Shown here: piece by piece, positions 46,954 to 57,577 of the stretch
Layout of the letters: the number at the start of each line of letters is the position of its first letter
Numbering within the stretch: position 1 is the first letter of the stretch
The notes under the pieces: model-generated
What the model was told of the DNA's origin: nothing
Seen by the model: the letters and a program-made list of their open reading frames with translations, nothing else
Database searches by the model: none
Origin: Strigamia acuminata
Taxonomy: Eukaryota > Arthropoda > Chilopoda > Geophilomorpha > Linotaeniidae
NCBI GenBank assembly: GCA_949358305.1
Contig: OX442320.1
Location: 3,798,259-3,862,258 of the forward strand
DNA: 64,000 nucleotides
Reading direction: 5' to 3'
Position numbers and translations under genes: made by a program

Positions 46954-47833
46954 ATGTTTACTTGCAAAGTTTTATTCCTATTCACCTTGTTTACAGTTTT
47001 GATTAACTCTGTAAATCAGATGTTGCACACAGAAAAGGTGCTCCAGTTTCTGTGAAAAGCATTAATTTAGCACGCAAGTTTTTCAATAACATGGCGGGTG
47101 TTCTGAAAGTCTGGTTCCCACCAAATATTTCCTAAGCTATTGCATCCAGGCTAACATTGATGTCCAAAATGTAGGAAATTGGCCTAAATTTATGAAAATT
47201 TACCCAGATTTTAGTAATAATCTTCAGAAAATTAAAAAAACTCATATTTCAGGCCCAAATTCCAACACAAAAACCATCTTTTCACTTATACCGGCATGTT
47301 TCACTTCATGCCGGCTGTATTGAGATTATGCTTGGATGGGGTAATTTGCATTAAGATGTGGTTGGAGATAAAATTGGACACATGTGTTACATTTGCATGT
47401 TAAACAAGAAGTAAGATTTATTCTCTTATTAGTTACATGTATATTCAAATATGCTTGTACGCCACCTGACGGTGATGCACCGAACAATATCACCAACAGG
47501 CTTGCCTTTATAAACTGTTGACTTAATTCTAAAAACCTGGTAAACGCTTGTCCAATGGCATGTGGCTTATCGATAAAGCGGGGTAATACGGTATACCGTA
47601 TGACTCGATAACTACATTTATTTTTGTTAGTAGAAACAATTTTATAATTTTTTTTAATTTCAGCGGCTTGTCCTACAACGTTGATACAAGACAATTCGTG
47701 TGTTAAATGCCTACATGATAGACCTTACTGCAGCTTTAGTAGCATATGTTGTGAAAATTTTGGACGGTATTGTTGCTCCTTAAGGAGACTGAAGCCTGCA
47801 GGAGACATTGAAGAGAAAGTGGACAAATTCTAA
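46954..47833 (+). pseudogene. WAP-like paralogue 2, frameshifted
   Basis: Exon 1 (46,954-47,073) resembles the signal exons of paralogues 1 and 3 and again ends at a GC-type donor (GCAAGT). Exon 2 (47,664-47,833) follows a TTTCAG acceptor and encodes one WAP-like block with cysteines C-x9-C-x2-C-x6-C-x6-CC-x6-CC, ending in TAA. A one-base deletion near 47,004-47,006 puts the start out of frame with the rest of exon 1, which otherwise stays open to the junction. With the weakened TATA box and lost first ATG this is most likely a recent pseudogene. A poly(A) signal AATAAA is at 47,902. Confidence 0.7.
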
Positions 47834-47909
47834 ATTTGAAATACAGAATGGGAAAGCTCAGTGTATTGTGTTTTGTATGTATTAAAACTTTGATTGTTAA
47901 ATGAATAAA

Positions 47910-48430
47910 CTACTTGTTAATTTGACCCATTTCTGATATCAGACTGGCGATCCCCCTCTCATGAACAGGCCGACACAAAGACCGGACGTCGTCCAAAACA
48001 ACCACAGGCTGCAAAGACGGGATTTCGCTCACCACCTGCGTGTTGTTTTCACAACTCAAATTGTAATGGAATGTTGAATAAAGTTATTTGGAATTCTCGA
48101 CGGTCTTGGATTTAAACTGATTTTCTTGGATTCCAAATGGAACCATGTACACACGATAATTTACATTGAAACAGTGGCTATTTTATTCAAACAGGATATG
48201 CAAATCCACTTCCTCTCTCTAATACATAAAAAGACTCTTCCATTAACATAGTCGGTAACCGAAGTGACCCTCCAGTGACCAAACATGGTGCCACCTGCAA
48301 ACCCCCTTTTAAACATCTAAAATAATAATTACCTGCAATCCAATTTTTCTCCGTACAGTAATAACAATCTCAAATAAAAATTATGTACAGGAAAGAAAAA
48401 AGTGCAAGTTGGGTTGTGCTTTTGTAGTCT
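47910..48430. other. Intergenic, no gene seen
   Basis: Spacer between paralogues 2 and 3 with no recognisable exon. Confidence 0.4.
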
Positions 48431-48540
48431 ATTATTGCTGGTTATAAAAATAAAGAAACATGCAAGTTGTCATCATAAAGTTTTAGTCTCATATTATTAT
48501 CAAATTGCAAGCCATATAAGCAGCTAGCAGAGTGGCATCC
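48431..48540 (+). promoter_or_regulatory. Promoter of Thr-rich paralogue 3
   Basis: Shared block with ATAAAGAAACATGCAAGTTG and a TATAAG box at 48,515-48,520, 21 bp before the ATG; transcription may start close to or within the leader. This copy looks the least damaged. Confidence 0.55.
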
Positions 48541-48924
48541 ATGAAGTTCAAGATGTTGACTCGCCAAGTTTTATTCGCTTTGATTTCACTTACCGTTATG
48601 TCTACATTCTGCAAATCAGATAATGAACACTCCATTCTGCAGTACCAGTTTTACAGAGAACGTGCCTCAGTGTTTGTAAAAACCATAGCAGGTGAGTTTT
48701 TCAATGATGTATAAATATTAATAAAATATTAGAAATTGTGCAAAAAATTTTTTTTAGGATTCCTCTATTCTCAAAATCCTCTTCCATCTTGTAACACTAC
48801 TATTGAAGTTACTACTGATGGAACTACAACCGCACCGAACTCTACTGCAGGAACTGGTGAAACGACAACCGCACCAAAACCTACTACATCAAGTTTTAAA
48901 CCAAGAACAACTACTTGGTATTAG
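48541..48924 (+). CDS. Small secreted Thr-rich protein (paralogue 3)
   Basis: Exon 1 (48,541-48,691) encodes a signal peptide closely similar to those of paralogues 1 and 2, followed by about 25 residues. The donor is GTGAGT, and exon 2 (48,758-48,924) starts in phase 1. The mature part is about 80 residues; its C-terminal half is rich in Thr, Pro and Ala with repeated TTAP-type motifs, likely O-glycosylated and mucin-like. The WAP-like cysteine block is missing; only one Cys remains in exon 2. So the family shares promoter and signal exon but swaps the secreted part. A poly(A) signal lies at 48,991. Confidence 0.7.
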
Positions 48925-48994
48925 TAAACTGAACCTCATTTGTTAGTAGGTTGAACAATTTGTAGAACAATTTGTAAAAATTAAAATTAACTAA

Positions 48995-49798
48995 TAAAAG
49001 TGAAAACAGCTAACAATACAATCATTTTCACCAGACTCTCAACTATCAACTATTCTGTGATGACATAGAAAATTTAGAGGCGTACAATGGGCCCGTGTGC
49101 AAGTTGGATGATGGGCCTTTTAGCAGAGCCACAGCTAGAATTTCTATCCTCCAAAAACCTAAAAAAATATTTAAAAGGTCACCATTTATCCTTCATGGGT
49201 CTCCTAGGCCGGTGGGCCCGCATCCACGCACTCACTGCACCCCTGATTGCTTCGCCTCTGTTTACACTGGAGCTGGGTTTTAAGGTGTGATAGGATGATT
49301 GTACTGCCACAATTGCCATAATTTATGCCTCATTTTGTCTAAAACACTTAAACCGTTAGCAAATAGCAAATTCCGCTTCGTTCAATGTGGCACTGGGAAG
49401 CCCTGATTAGAGAGGTTCTGCCAGGCGTAGGACCGGAATGGCAACTTGTAGAATAAGCTCCGCTCACCCGTTGCCTCGCCCGTTGCCGTTGTTTTCACGT
49501 CATCTGGACCCGCCAATACATGTTGCAAACGCACGCGCAACGTGAAGCTTAGCTCCACCCCGAGATTGAAATCACTTCTTTGACTTACAAAAGCTAACAT
49601 TATCTCTTCTTTATAGTGCGTTCAATCAAGAATTCACGTCTTTGAGTCATTTTCGCAGAACATCAGGTAAGTTTCATTTGAACCCTTACTTCCATAGGTA
49701 TTGTTGTCCGATCAACTGACCACATTTTATTTTCCAGTAACTCTACATAAACGACTTTTACATACAAACATAAGAAGTACTTAAGAATACAAACAGAG
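48995..49798. other. Intergenic, no gene seen
   Basis: Separates the convergent Thr-rich gene and transporter gene. It includes a GC-richer segment at 49,380-49,570 without domain content. Confidence 0.4.
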
Positions 49799-52700
49799 CT
49801 ATTTGGTCCTGTTACGCAGAGCATGACTCATATCAAAAACAACAGGTCCCAACGCGTTTGCCATTGCATATGTTATGAGAAGACAGATCGTAGTCAAACC
49901 GGCACCGGTTAACGCAAATTTCTTGACGCCACACTTGGCTCGAATATAAGAAACAGCATTCGGGGGAGTCGAAAAGGGAAATGTGAATGCGAACGAACAG
50001 CAAATTATAACCGGCAAGAGCAGGTAGGTTGGGTGGCATTTAACTCCGTCAGCCAGTGCAATTATTAGTGGAGCAAAGGTTACAGCTGTTGCCGAATTGC
50101 TTGTAACTTGAGTCATCAAACAGGCCATAATCATGCCACACAAGCAAAGCACAGCATCTGGAACATCTTCGAAGACTCGTAATGTCTTGCTAATGCTTAA
50201 ACATAATCCAGATTCCTACAAAACAAAAGCAGAAATGAATCGAGCCGATATAAACTTGAGTTTGAAGATTGATCAGTGACATCAATGGCGCTAAAATCTA
50301 ACAAGAACAAAACAGTTTTTCTACCAAAGGTCTTTCGATCATGCAAACCACGATCTGTGGGACGACTTTCTTAGGGACCCAACCTTGCATTTGCACCAAG
50401 AACTCAGTTAACAGAAAAATGAACGTAAACTTTTGATTCAATTTCATAAACTTGAACTTAGTTCACTTTGAAAAAAATTTTAGTGAACGCGAACGCATTC
50501 ACATGGTCATGAACACGAACTTGAACGCATTCACAATTTAGTGAACGAGATACAACACTGGCTGTTTTGCCTAGTTAGATTACAATTCTGGTGTTCTGGG
50601 CTACTTTTTTGTGCCACTATACCAGTAGGAGTTATGCTGGGCGCCCACATACCGCAATTTCACGTCGCGTCACGATTTTGCAAGCAAAATCGCCCTGTGA
50701 ATCCCGCGCAATGCTACACACATGTAGCTATTTCAGCTCTGCGAATTCAATCTTATGACGTCATTCCTCAACCGAAAAATGGCTCCTACACAGCACCGAA
50801 AATGTTGATGAAATGACGTCATTTCATACAGCTCACGGGATTGGCTGCGACATGAATCGCAGGCGAAATAGTACTTGTCCCAAGTACTATTTTCAGAAGT
50901 AGATTTCCAACCGACGCGAAGGAAATGACATCATCTGCGCATGCGCAATGGCAACGCGATCGCGATGCGACATCACGGTATGTGTGCGCCCAGCATTAGG
51001 ACAACGTTATCTCGTGATAAATTCAAATACTTACCCTGCATGCTTCGGCCATGGCGTAACCACCTCCCAAAAGAAACAATATTCCCCAGCCAGTTCGTGC
51101 GTGGACCGCTCGCCATGTTAGAGCTGAAGGTGGTGGTAAATCCAATGATCTGTCTACAAAATAATTCCATCTACAGCAACTTATATCAGTTTCGTTTTCA
51201 ATTCTTTATATACCACGAATGTTTCTCCACCAATTGTCATAAAATTCTGGCAAAGCAAACAGCAAAGCAATGAGAAGAATAGCAGCTGCAGAATCAGAAA
51301 CATAGCTGAATACAAAAGCAAAATATATGTCCATTGCATATTTATTTGCAGACTTTAGACTCACTAATCTGGGAATATTAGATCTCCCCATCCTGGAAAG
51401 TATTCAGGTTCTCTCGATATCCACAATATGATCAGAATAACAAAGATAATGATGACAATTTTTTGATGATAACTAAAAACAGTTTTGCAGTTAATAGCAG
51501 ATTAAAGGCATTTTTACAGCGTCGTATTGCACAGGACCCCCATCATAATTCTAGGAAATTACAGTGTATATATCTGTACAGACCGGACAGCGCTCAGATG
51601 GTCCAAACAGATGGACAAAAGCTCTATACTCTTGTTCGACTCAAGAGTATACCCTTCTCCCATTGGCCGAGCCGCATTACTCCTAACTCCAGTCTGTATT
51701 ACCATAGAGTAAAGAATCTATGGTATTACTACCACTAGGAGAAGTAGTTCTTATTTTTATTATGATTATTACTACATTTTTGGATCACTACACCATCGGC
51801 CAATGGGAGAAAGGTATACTCTTGAGTTGAACAAGAGTATAAACAATTACTGTGAATTCGCTGTATAGTGAGTTGCGGTAATTTGGAACCCCGCAAGTTC
51901 GACATTCGCAGAAGATTGTTTTATTTGTCTTGAAATTTGAGATAGAATCCCGACAAAACTTACAATACGGCTCTGCATTTCTAACTTTATTTTAAGAACT
52001 TACGACATGGGACCTAACTCTTTGTATCGTTCTTTAATATATTCCTTTAATTCAATTTGTTCTTCGGATTTGATTTTATTCCTGTTTAAATACGAGAGCG
52101 GATATTTGACACCTTTTTCAACACAAATGTCTACACTCCGTTTCAGAAAAATTCCGACAACCGAATCTCTGACATGGGTTTTCGAATCCTGTTCCGAATC
52201 CCCGAATCTCCGAATCTTTACATTTTATAAAAATTTTGAATTTTTGTCAAAAATTGGACAAAAGTTAAAATATTTTCGACTTTTGTATTAAAATAATCAT
52301 CTAAATCTTTCCGAATCCCAACTGAATCCCATCCGAATCCTATGAAAGATTCACCCCCTGCAAATAACTGATCATGTGATCCTTCTCAACCAATAAGGAA
52401 GAGCTCAATTCCAAACTGGCCGTTTGATACTCACCAATATAGCCCTAAAATGAATTAATAACCGATTTTTTTGTTATTAGTATGTTGTATTTTTTCTGAA
52501 ACAGAGTGTAGGAATATAAATTAACCTTTTAAAAGCGCCTTTGCAACCAAGAACGCATACTTGCATATAAAACCACAAAGCTAAACAACAAAGGATCATG
52601 TTTGGAACAGCAAAAAGCATCCAATTGAAATAGGAAATTTTGATTTCTCTGTTGGGATACTCGCTAACGTAGAAAAAGTGATATTAACATTAATTTCAGT

Positions 52701-55700
52701 GACTCCTTTGCAAGTGAACTGAATTGTATTATTCTTACATGTCCAATGAAGCAACCATAACTAAATTGCATCCGGTTCCGATGAGAGTTCCAGTTCCTCC
52801 TATAGTTGCCGCATAACAAATAGTCAACATTAATCCGTATCTCAGATCTGCTGACTCCTTTAGGTGGTCTGGTACCCTACATTAAATTAAATAATAATAG
52901 AAATTGCACCCTGCTGGAGCATTTTTGTTGTCTGAAAATGCATTATTTTTTCCCACCTGAAAATACACTATTTTTCCCACATAAAAATTCAACTTTTCAC
53001 ACAAAAATGCACTTTTCACACAAAAAATGCACTTTTTCACACAAAAATGCACTTTTTTCACACAAAAATGCACTTTTTTCACACAAAAATGCACTTCTTT
53101 CACACAAAAATGCATTTTTTTCACACAAAAATGCACTTTTTTCAGACAAAAATGCACTTTTTCACACAAAAATGCACTTATTCTCACAAAAATGCACTTA
53201 TTCTCACAAAAATGCACTTTTTCATACAAAATTTTTTTTTTTCAAAAATGTGTTTTCTCAACATTATGTCAGCAGAAAAAGGCATAATCTCACCGGAAAA
53301 TACATCATTATATCCATTATGCATGAGGATGTATCATTCTGTGTAAAAATGCAATTTTACAGCTTAAAATAAAATTTCTTTCTCATAAAAATGCATTTTC
53401 TGCGTTCTCTGGCAACCCCAAAGCCTTGCATGTCTAGCTTCCCCTCATTCATAATCCAGTTCTTTATCGGGGGCCGTCCATAAATTACGTAACGCTGATT
53501 TTTCGATTTTTAGACCCCCTCCCCCCTTGTAACAAGGTCGTAACAAATCCACAAACCCCCCCCTAGAACTAGAATATTACGCAACAAAACTCACCACCCC
53601 CCCCCCCCCAAAAAAAAAAATTTGATACATGCTTATAATACAAAAATTTACAAAAATTTTCAAAAATTTTTAAAAATTTTCAAAAATTTACAAAAAAATT
53701 TTGTTACGTAACATTTTTTAGAACCCCCCCCCCCCCTCCCCGTCGTAACAACCCGTAACAAAATTTGAAACCCCCTCCCCCCCCCTCCAGGCGTTACGTA
53801 ATTTATGGACGGCCCCTTATTGGACATTTTAATTTTCCTACTAACTGAGATGGTTTATCCTTCATCGAGACACTAGGAGTAAGAGCTTCAGTCATGTCCA
53901 CTATGATTAATAAAACAAGAATTGGGTTGTGATTAAACATTTTCCATGAGTATCTGTTTATGTATAATACCCGGAGTGTCAAGCGGAGTAGGACTTTTAT
54001 CGGCCGGAAATAATACTTTGAGTACAGAATCGGCTACAGGGACCATCATTGCTGTCGCTGTGGTATTGTTAACCCACATTGACATTAATACAGTTGGAAA
54101 TAAGAAACCAGCCAGGAGACTGAAAAGACACTTTAAAATGTTTAAAAAAAAATAAACTCGTTTATTTATTGAAGACTTTTATACCATCTTGCCGAGGTCC
54201 CAAACCAGCTGAGAATTTTCAGTGCAATTCTAGAATGCAAATCCGAATATTCAATTGCAACCGCACAAGCCAATCCTCCGTACAAAAGCATATTGACATC
54301 CTGAACACAGAGATACGTGTAGGTTAGTCCTCCATTTTCCAAAATGGACGCCAAAAAGTACAACGATGATTCATCGCTTTAAGAATTGTACATGGAATTA
54401 CCAACATTTGGAAATTTCAGTTACAAAAGCTTATACCGGCATGCCGAGATGAATAATTATGTTGAAATTTAGGCCTAAAATTTGAGTTTTTTGGATATTC
54501 TGCAGGTTAGTAACTTAGTGAGTTTGCGGTTGCCAATTGTTCCTTATAATTATGAGTTACAAGCTCATAATTATAAAAATGGACTTATAACATAACGTAA
54601 CTCTTCAACTTTTACACATTTTGTAAAATAAGGGAGCCAATCAGATCGCTTAACACTATTTGAAGCTCCTCTCACTATTGCAAATGGCGCTGATAGTGCT
54701 GATGAAAATTCAAAATGGCTGCCTGACCGGTTTCAACATTCAGCCTCGATCACAATTTCTTTCTGCCATCGAAGGATAGAAACAACTAAAATCATTCCAG
54801 GTAAGCAAATAAATAAACTGGAAAACAATTTAATGTCTAAAAAATGTCAAATTAGTAAAACTACAGATTTTCATTTTCTTTTGCATATGGATTTGTTCTA
54901 CCATTACATGCAAAGGATTTCTACTGTTCACATGGTATTTATAAGTATAATTTATAAAATATATTTGTTGTACCGCAAGTGCCTAATCCAAGAAGGAATT
55001 ATAATTATGAGCTTGTAACTCATAATTATAAGGAACAATTGGCAACCGCAAACTCACTATTATCAAAATTTGTGTAAAATTATAGAAATTTCAGCCAATT
55101 TCTTACACTTTGGACATCTAAAAACGCTTTTTAAGCCGGTTTTGGTTTGTTTTTCATTGAAAAAAAAATAAATTCGTATTCATTCATAACGACACGCCGG
55201 TAAAAACAAGATTAGTCGGTAGTCTGGTCAAGCTTACACAACAAATGAATCAGCATTGCTTGGTATAATTTGAATCGGACAACTTTTTGGTTACAATTTT
55301 GGAAAATTGAGGGTGAATTAGCATTTTTATTCGCAATCCATGAATGAGATACCTTCATGTAAGCTGCGGCTATTAAATTCGGACTCGCTACGTTCAGCAG
55401 TGGAAATAAAAGCACGGGTAAGAGTCCGGTGCCAGGTAATGGCAAAACATCAAAAACCCAAAAAAAAATCACTATGAGCATACAATATGCACAGTTTGCT
55501 TTCTAAATAGAAAATATTTCATTAATAAAATTTTTTTCACATCAAAAAACACGTAAAATACTATATCAAAATGGTGGATGATGAGGACTGGTAGAAACAC
55601 TAACGGAATTGTGATGAAAAGCCACGACCTCCATCTCAAGCAGAAACGATTTGTTCTGTGGAAACCTTTATCTGTTAAAAATTGCTAGCAAAAAAATCAA

Positions 55701-55759
55701 ATAAAATTGCATTAATAATAATAATTTTGTAAAAAAAAATTGTATAATATTACCGGCAT
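49799..55759 (-). CDS. SLC13-family Na+-coupled dicarboxylate/sulphate-type transporter
   Basis: Thirteen exons on the minus strand: 55,754-55,759 (ATG), 55,562-55,684, 55,353-55,502, 54,185-54,300, 53,971-54,119, 53,846-53,900, 52,739-52,876, 52,526-52,663, 52,004-52,081, 51,365-51,472, 51,214-51,305, 51,035-51,153 and 49,799-50,215. All introns are GT-AG and all phases agree, giving 562 residues, the usual SLC13 length. Family marks: LPLPGTGLLPVLLFPLL in exon 3, NMLLYGGL and AVAIE in exon 4, the Asn-Thr substrate/Na+ motif as VNNTTATAM in exon 5, CYAATIGGTGTLIGTG in exon 7, PGWGD in exon 10, GWGILFLLGGGYAMAEA in exon 12, and the second motif SNSATA in the last exon. It should be a multi-pass plasma-membrane protein taking up di- or tricarboxylates or sulphate with sodium; the substrate cannot be fixed. 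In motif 1 the usual Ser-Asn-Thr is Asn-Asn-Thr, in motif 2 Ser-Asn-Ser. Confidence 0.92.
50634..50996. mobile_element. MITE in the last transporter intron
   Basis: Ends are inverted repeats ATGCTGGGCGCCCACATACC and its near-complement. The interior is CpG-rich. No transposase. Confidence 0.65.
51625..51841. mobile_element. Short MITE related to family A
   Basis: Inverted ends TATACTCTTGTTCGACTCAA and its partner with few mismatches, about 45 bp each. Internal blocks CCCATTGGCCGA, ATTACTCCTAACTCC and GGATCACTACACCA match the subterminal blocks of the elements at 783 and 18,010. Lies between transporter exons 9 and 10. Confidence 0.7.
52940..53240. repeat. Minisatellite with AAAAATGCACTTTTT core
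   Basis: About thirteen copies of a 20-22 bp unit CACACAAAAATGCACTTTTT in the transporter intron between exons 6 and 7. Its core is the reverse complement of the minisatellite at 22,900-23,185. The long His/Lys/Phe open frames are repeat translations. Confidence 0.85.
53469..53816. mobile_element. MITE with GGGGCCGTCCATAAATTACG termini
   Basis: The first and last ~27 bp are inverted repeats (GGGGCCGTCCATAAATTACG and complement). The interior is C/G homopolymer and low complexity. No coding capacity. Confidence 0.75.
54517..55058. mobile_element. MITE with ~60-bp inverted repeats
   Basis: Left end AGTGAGTTTGCGGTTGCCAA continues for about 60 bp and is mirrored at the right end up to 55,058. 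Lies in the transporter intron between exons 3 and 4. Confidence 0.8.
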
Positions 55760-55946
55760 TTTGTAGACACAGAATGTGAGCTGTTGTCATGGTTGTCTTG
55801 TGCCTTTGTTGAAAATAAAGCGCCACCTGTCATTGAAATGCAATTGTTTAAAAAACACAAATGTAAAACATAATTCAGTCTACATAAACATCTAAATATG
55901 TGTCTAAATGTCTAAAATTCTAAGTAAAATTTGATTTTATCCAAAC

Positions 55947-56049
55947 ATGGCGTGTCAAAATTATCCAGTATTCAGGGGAAGAGAACATTTGAATCCTTAC
56001 GCCAATGAAATCGCAGAAATTGTTGAAGAAATGTTTTATGACACACAAG
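55947..56049 (+). CDS. Candidate first exon of an unrecognised plus-strand gene
   Basis: ATG at 55,947 opens 34 codons of mixed, acidic-ended composition and runs into a good donor GTGAGA at 56,050 (phase 1). It lies 187 bp from the transporter start codon on the opposite strand, so the two could share a bidirectional promoter. I cannot connect it by phase to the exons beginning at 57,578; intermediate exons may be hidden in the repeat-rich stretch. Confidence 0.45.
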
Positions 56050-56099
56050 GTGAGAAAATTGTCTAAAATTGTCTAAAATCTGCAAGATCTTGCAGATTT

Positions 56100-56640
56100 T
56101 TATACGGGAGAGAAAAGCGGGGTCATTGGTAGGTGGAATGGGGCCTGGGCCACAAATGTGGGGCTTTGTATAAATAAAAACCCATTGATTTGTTTTTAAC
56201 TATTTATTATTTACATTGCAGCCAGGCCCCTGGTCTTTGGGGACCATCTTCTGATGTAACCATTTGGCCAAATACAAAAAGTGGGTCGTCAGAAATTGTG
56301 AGCAGACTCCATCTATCAAAGGCCTAGCATTGTAAAGCCATAAAAAAAATGGAAATATTGATTAAACAAAATATTAGGTGCGTTTAATGCTTGAAGAAAA
56401 GTCGCTTTCCTTGCTTTCCGTCGTTTTAGGAGACTGGATTGATGCTTTTTCACGTCGTAATTAAAGAAAGCGGGCTTTGGAAAGTGATTTTGAAGAAAGT
56501 GGATGTCGCTTTATTGGATTTCTTTAGTCACTTGTTCTATTAATGTTCTATTAATTCAGCGGTTCTCAAACTTTTTGGCATTTTTAAGAAAGTCGAACTT
56601 CCGCGCCCCGCTTCGTCACTGGTGATTAAATTTTTAGAAA
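56100..56640. other. Noncoding, no gene seen
   Basis: Interspersed-repeat-like sequence; nothing recognised. Confidence 0.35.
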
Positions 56641-56649
56641 ATAAAGTAC

Positions 56650-57035
56650 TAAAAATAAAAAATAAATTATATAATTTTGCATATAATTTTATATCATTTT
56701 GCATATAATTTTATATAATTTTACATATAATTTTAGATAATTTTGCATATAATTTTATATAATTTTGCATATAATTTTATATAATTTTGCATATAATTTT
56801 ATATAATTTTGCGTATAATTTTATATAATTTTGCATATAATTTTATATAATTTTGCGTATAATTTTATATAATTTTGCATATAATTTTATATATACGAAA
56901 TTGTGCATATAATTTTACATACGAAATTGTGCATATAATTTTATATAATTGTGCTTATAATTTTATATAATTTTGCATATAATTTTATATAATTTTGCAT
57001 ATAATTTTATACAATTTTACATATAATTTTACTTA
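56650..57035. repeat. Minisatellite, unit about 22 bp
   Basis: About seventeen head-to-tail copies of TATAATTTTGCATATAATTT, with GCG and GTGC variants. Confidence 0.85.
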
Positions 57036-57160
57036 CCAAAACTCAGTTTGCGCATCACAGTTTGGGAAACGCCGTATTAATTAATCCGTAAGTGCGTTCA
57101 TTCGAAAGTCACTTTTTTAAAAGGAAAGTAAGGATAAGTCAGTTTTTCTTTTCTGAATTA

Positions 57161-57346
57161 TAGTCGAAACTCTTTATAACGAATCGCAATATAACGAATT
57201 ATCGATATAACGAATACCTAAAAATGGCTGGTTTGGGTGGCTGGCAATAGAACACCATGTTAAAAAATTTCAATATAACAAATTCTCATTATAACGTATC
57301 GATATTTCGGGTCCCTTGCGATTCGTTATAAAGAGTTTCGACTGTA
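57161..57346. mobile_element. MITE, Tc1/pogo-like termini, TA duplication
   Basis: Inverted ends AGTCGAAACTCTTTATAACG (left) and complement (right) over about 28 bp, flanked by TA. Interior holds several TATAACGAAT blocks. The TA target and terminal motif resemble Tc1/mariner-pogo nonautonomous elements; inference only. Confidence 0.7.
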
Positions 57347-57540
57347 TACCATGTACCAAGGATAACATAGACACAAATCCACATGTTCAGTGCATTTTGC
57401 CACCAATGGCGCCACCTAATATAATTTTGGGATGCAGGACACGTGATTGCTGTCCAATCCAATATCCAATCAGCTCACAGAACAACGAATCTATAGGAAA
57501 TAACACACGTATAAGTGTCCATGTTATCCTTGGTTCATGA
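57347..57540. mobile_element. Second MITE abutting the first
   Basis: Ends ACCAAGGATAACATAGACAC and the complement of GTGTCCATGTTATCCTTGGT pair over about 25 bp. It starts within a few bases of the previous element. The 75-codon open frame is chance. Confidence 0.6.
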
Positions 57541-57577
57541 TTATACGCACCTGTTATCAACTTGTTCTCTACGGCAG

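Noticed and set aside
52882-53372. Overlapping His/Lys/Phe-rich frames on both strands
   Set aside because: They are translations of a 20-22 bp tandem repeat lying in a transporter intron.
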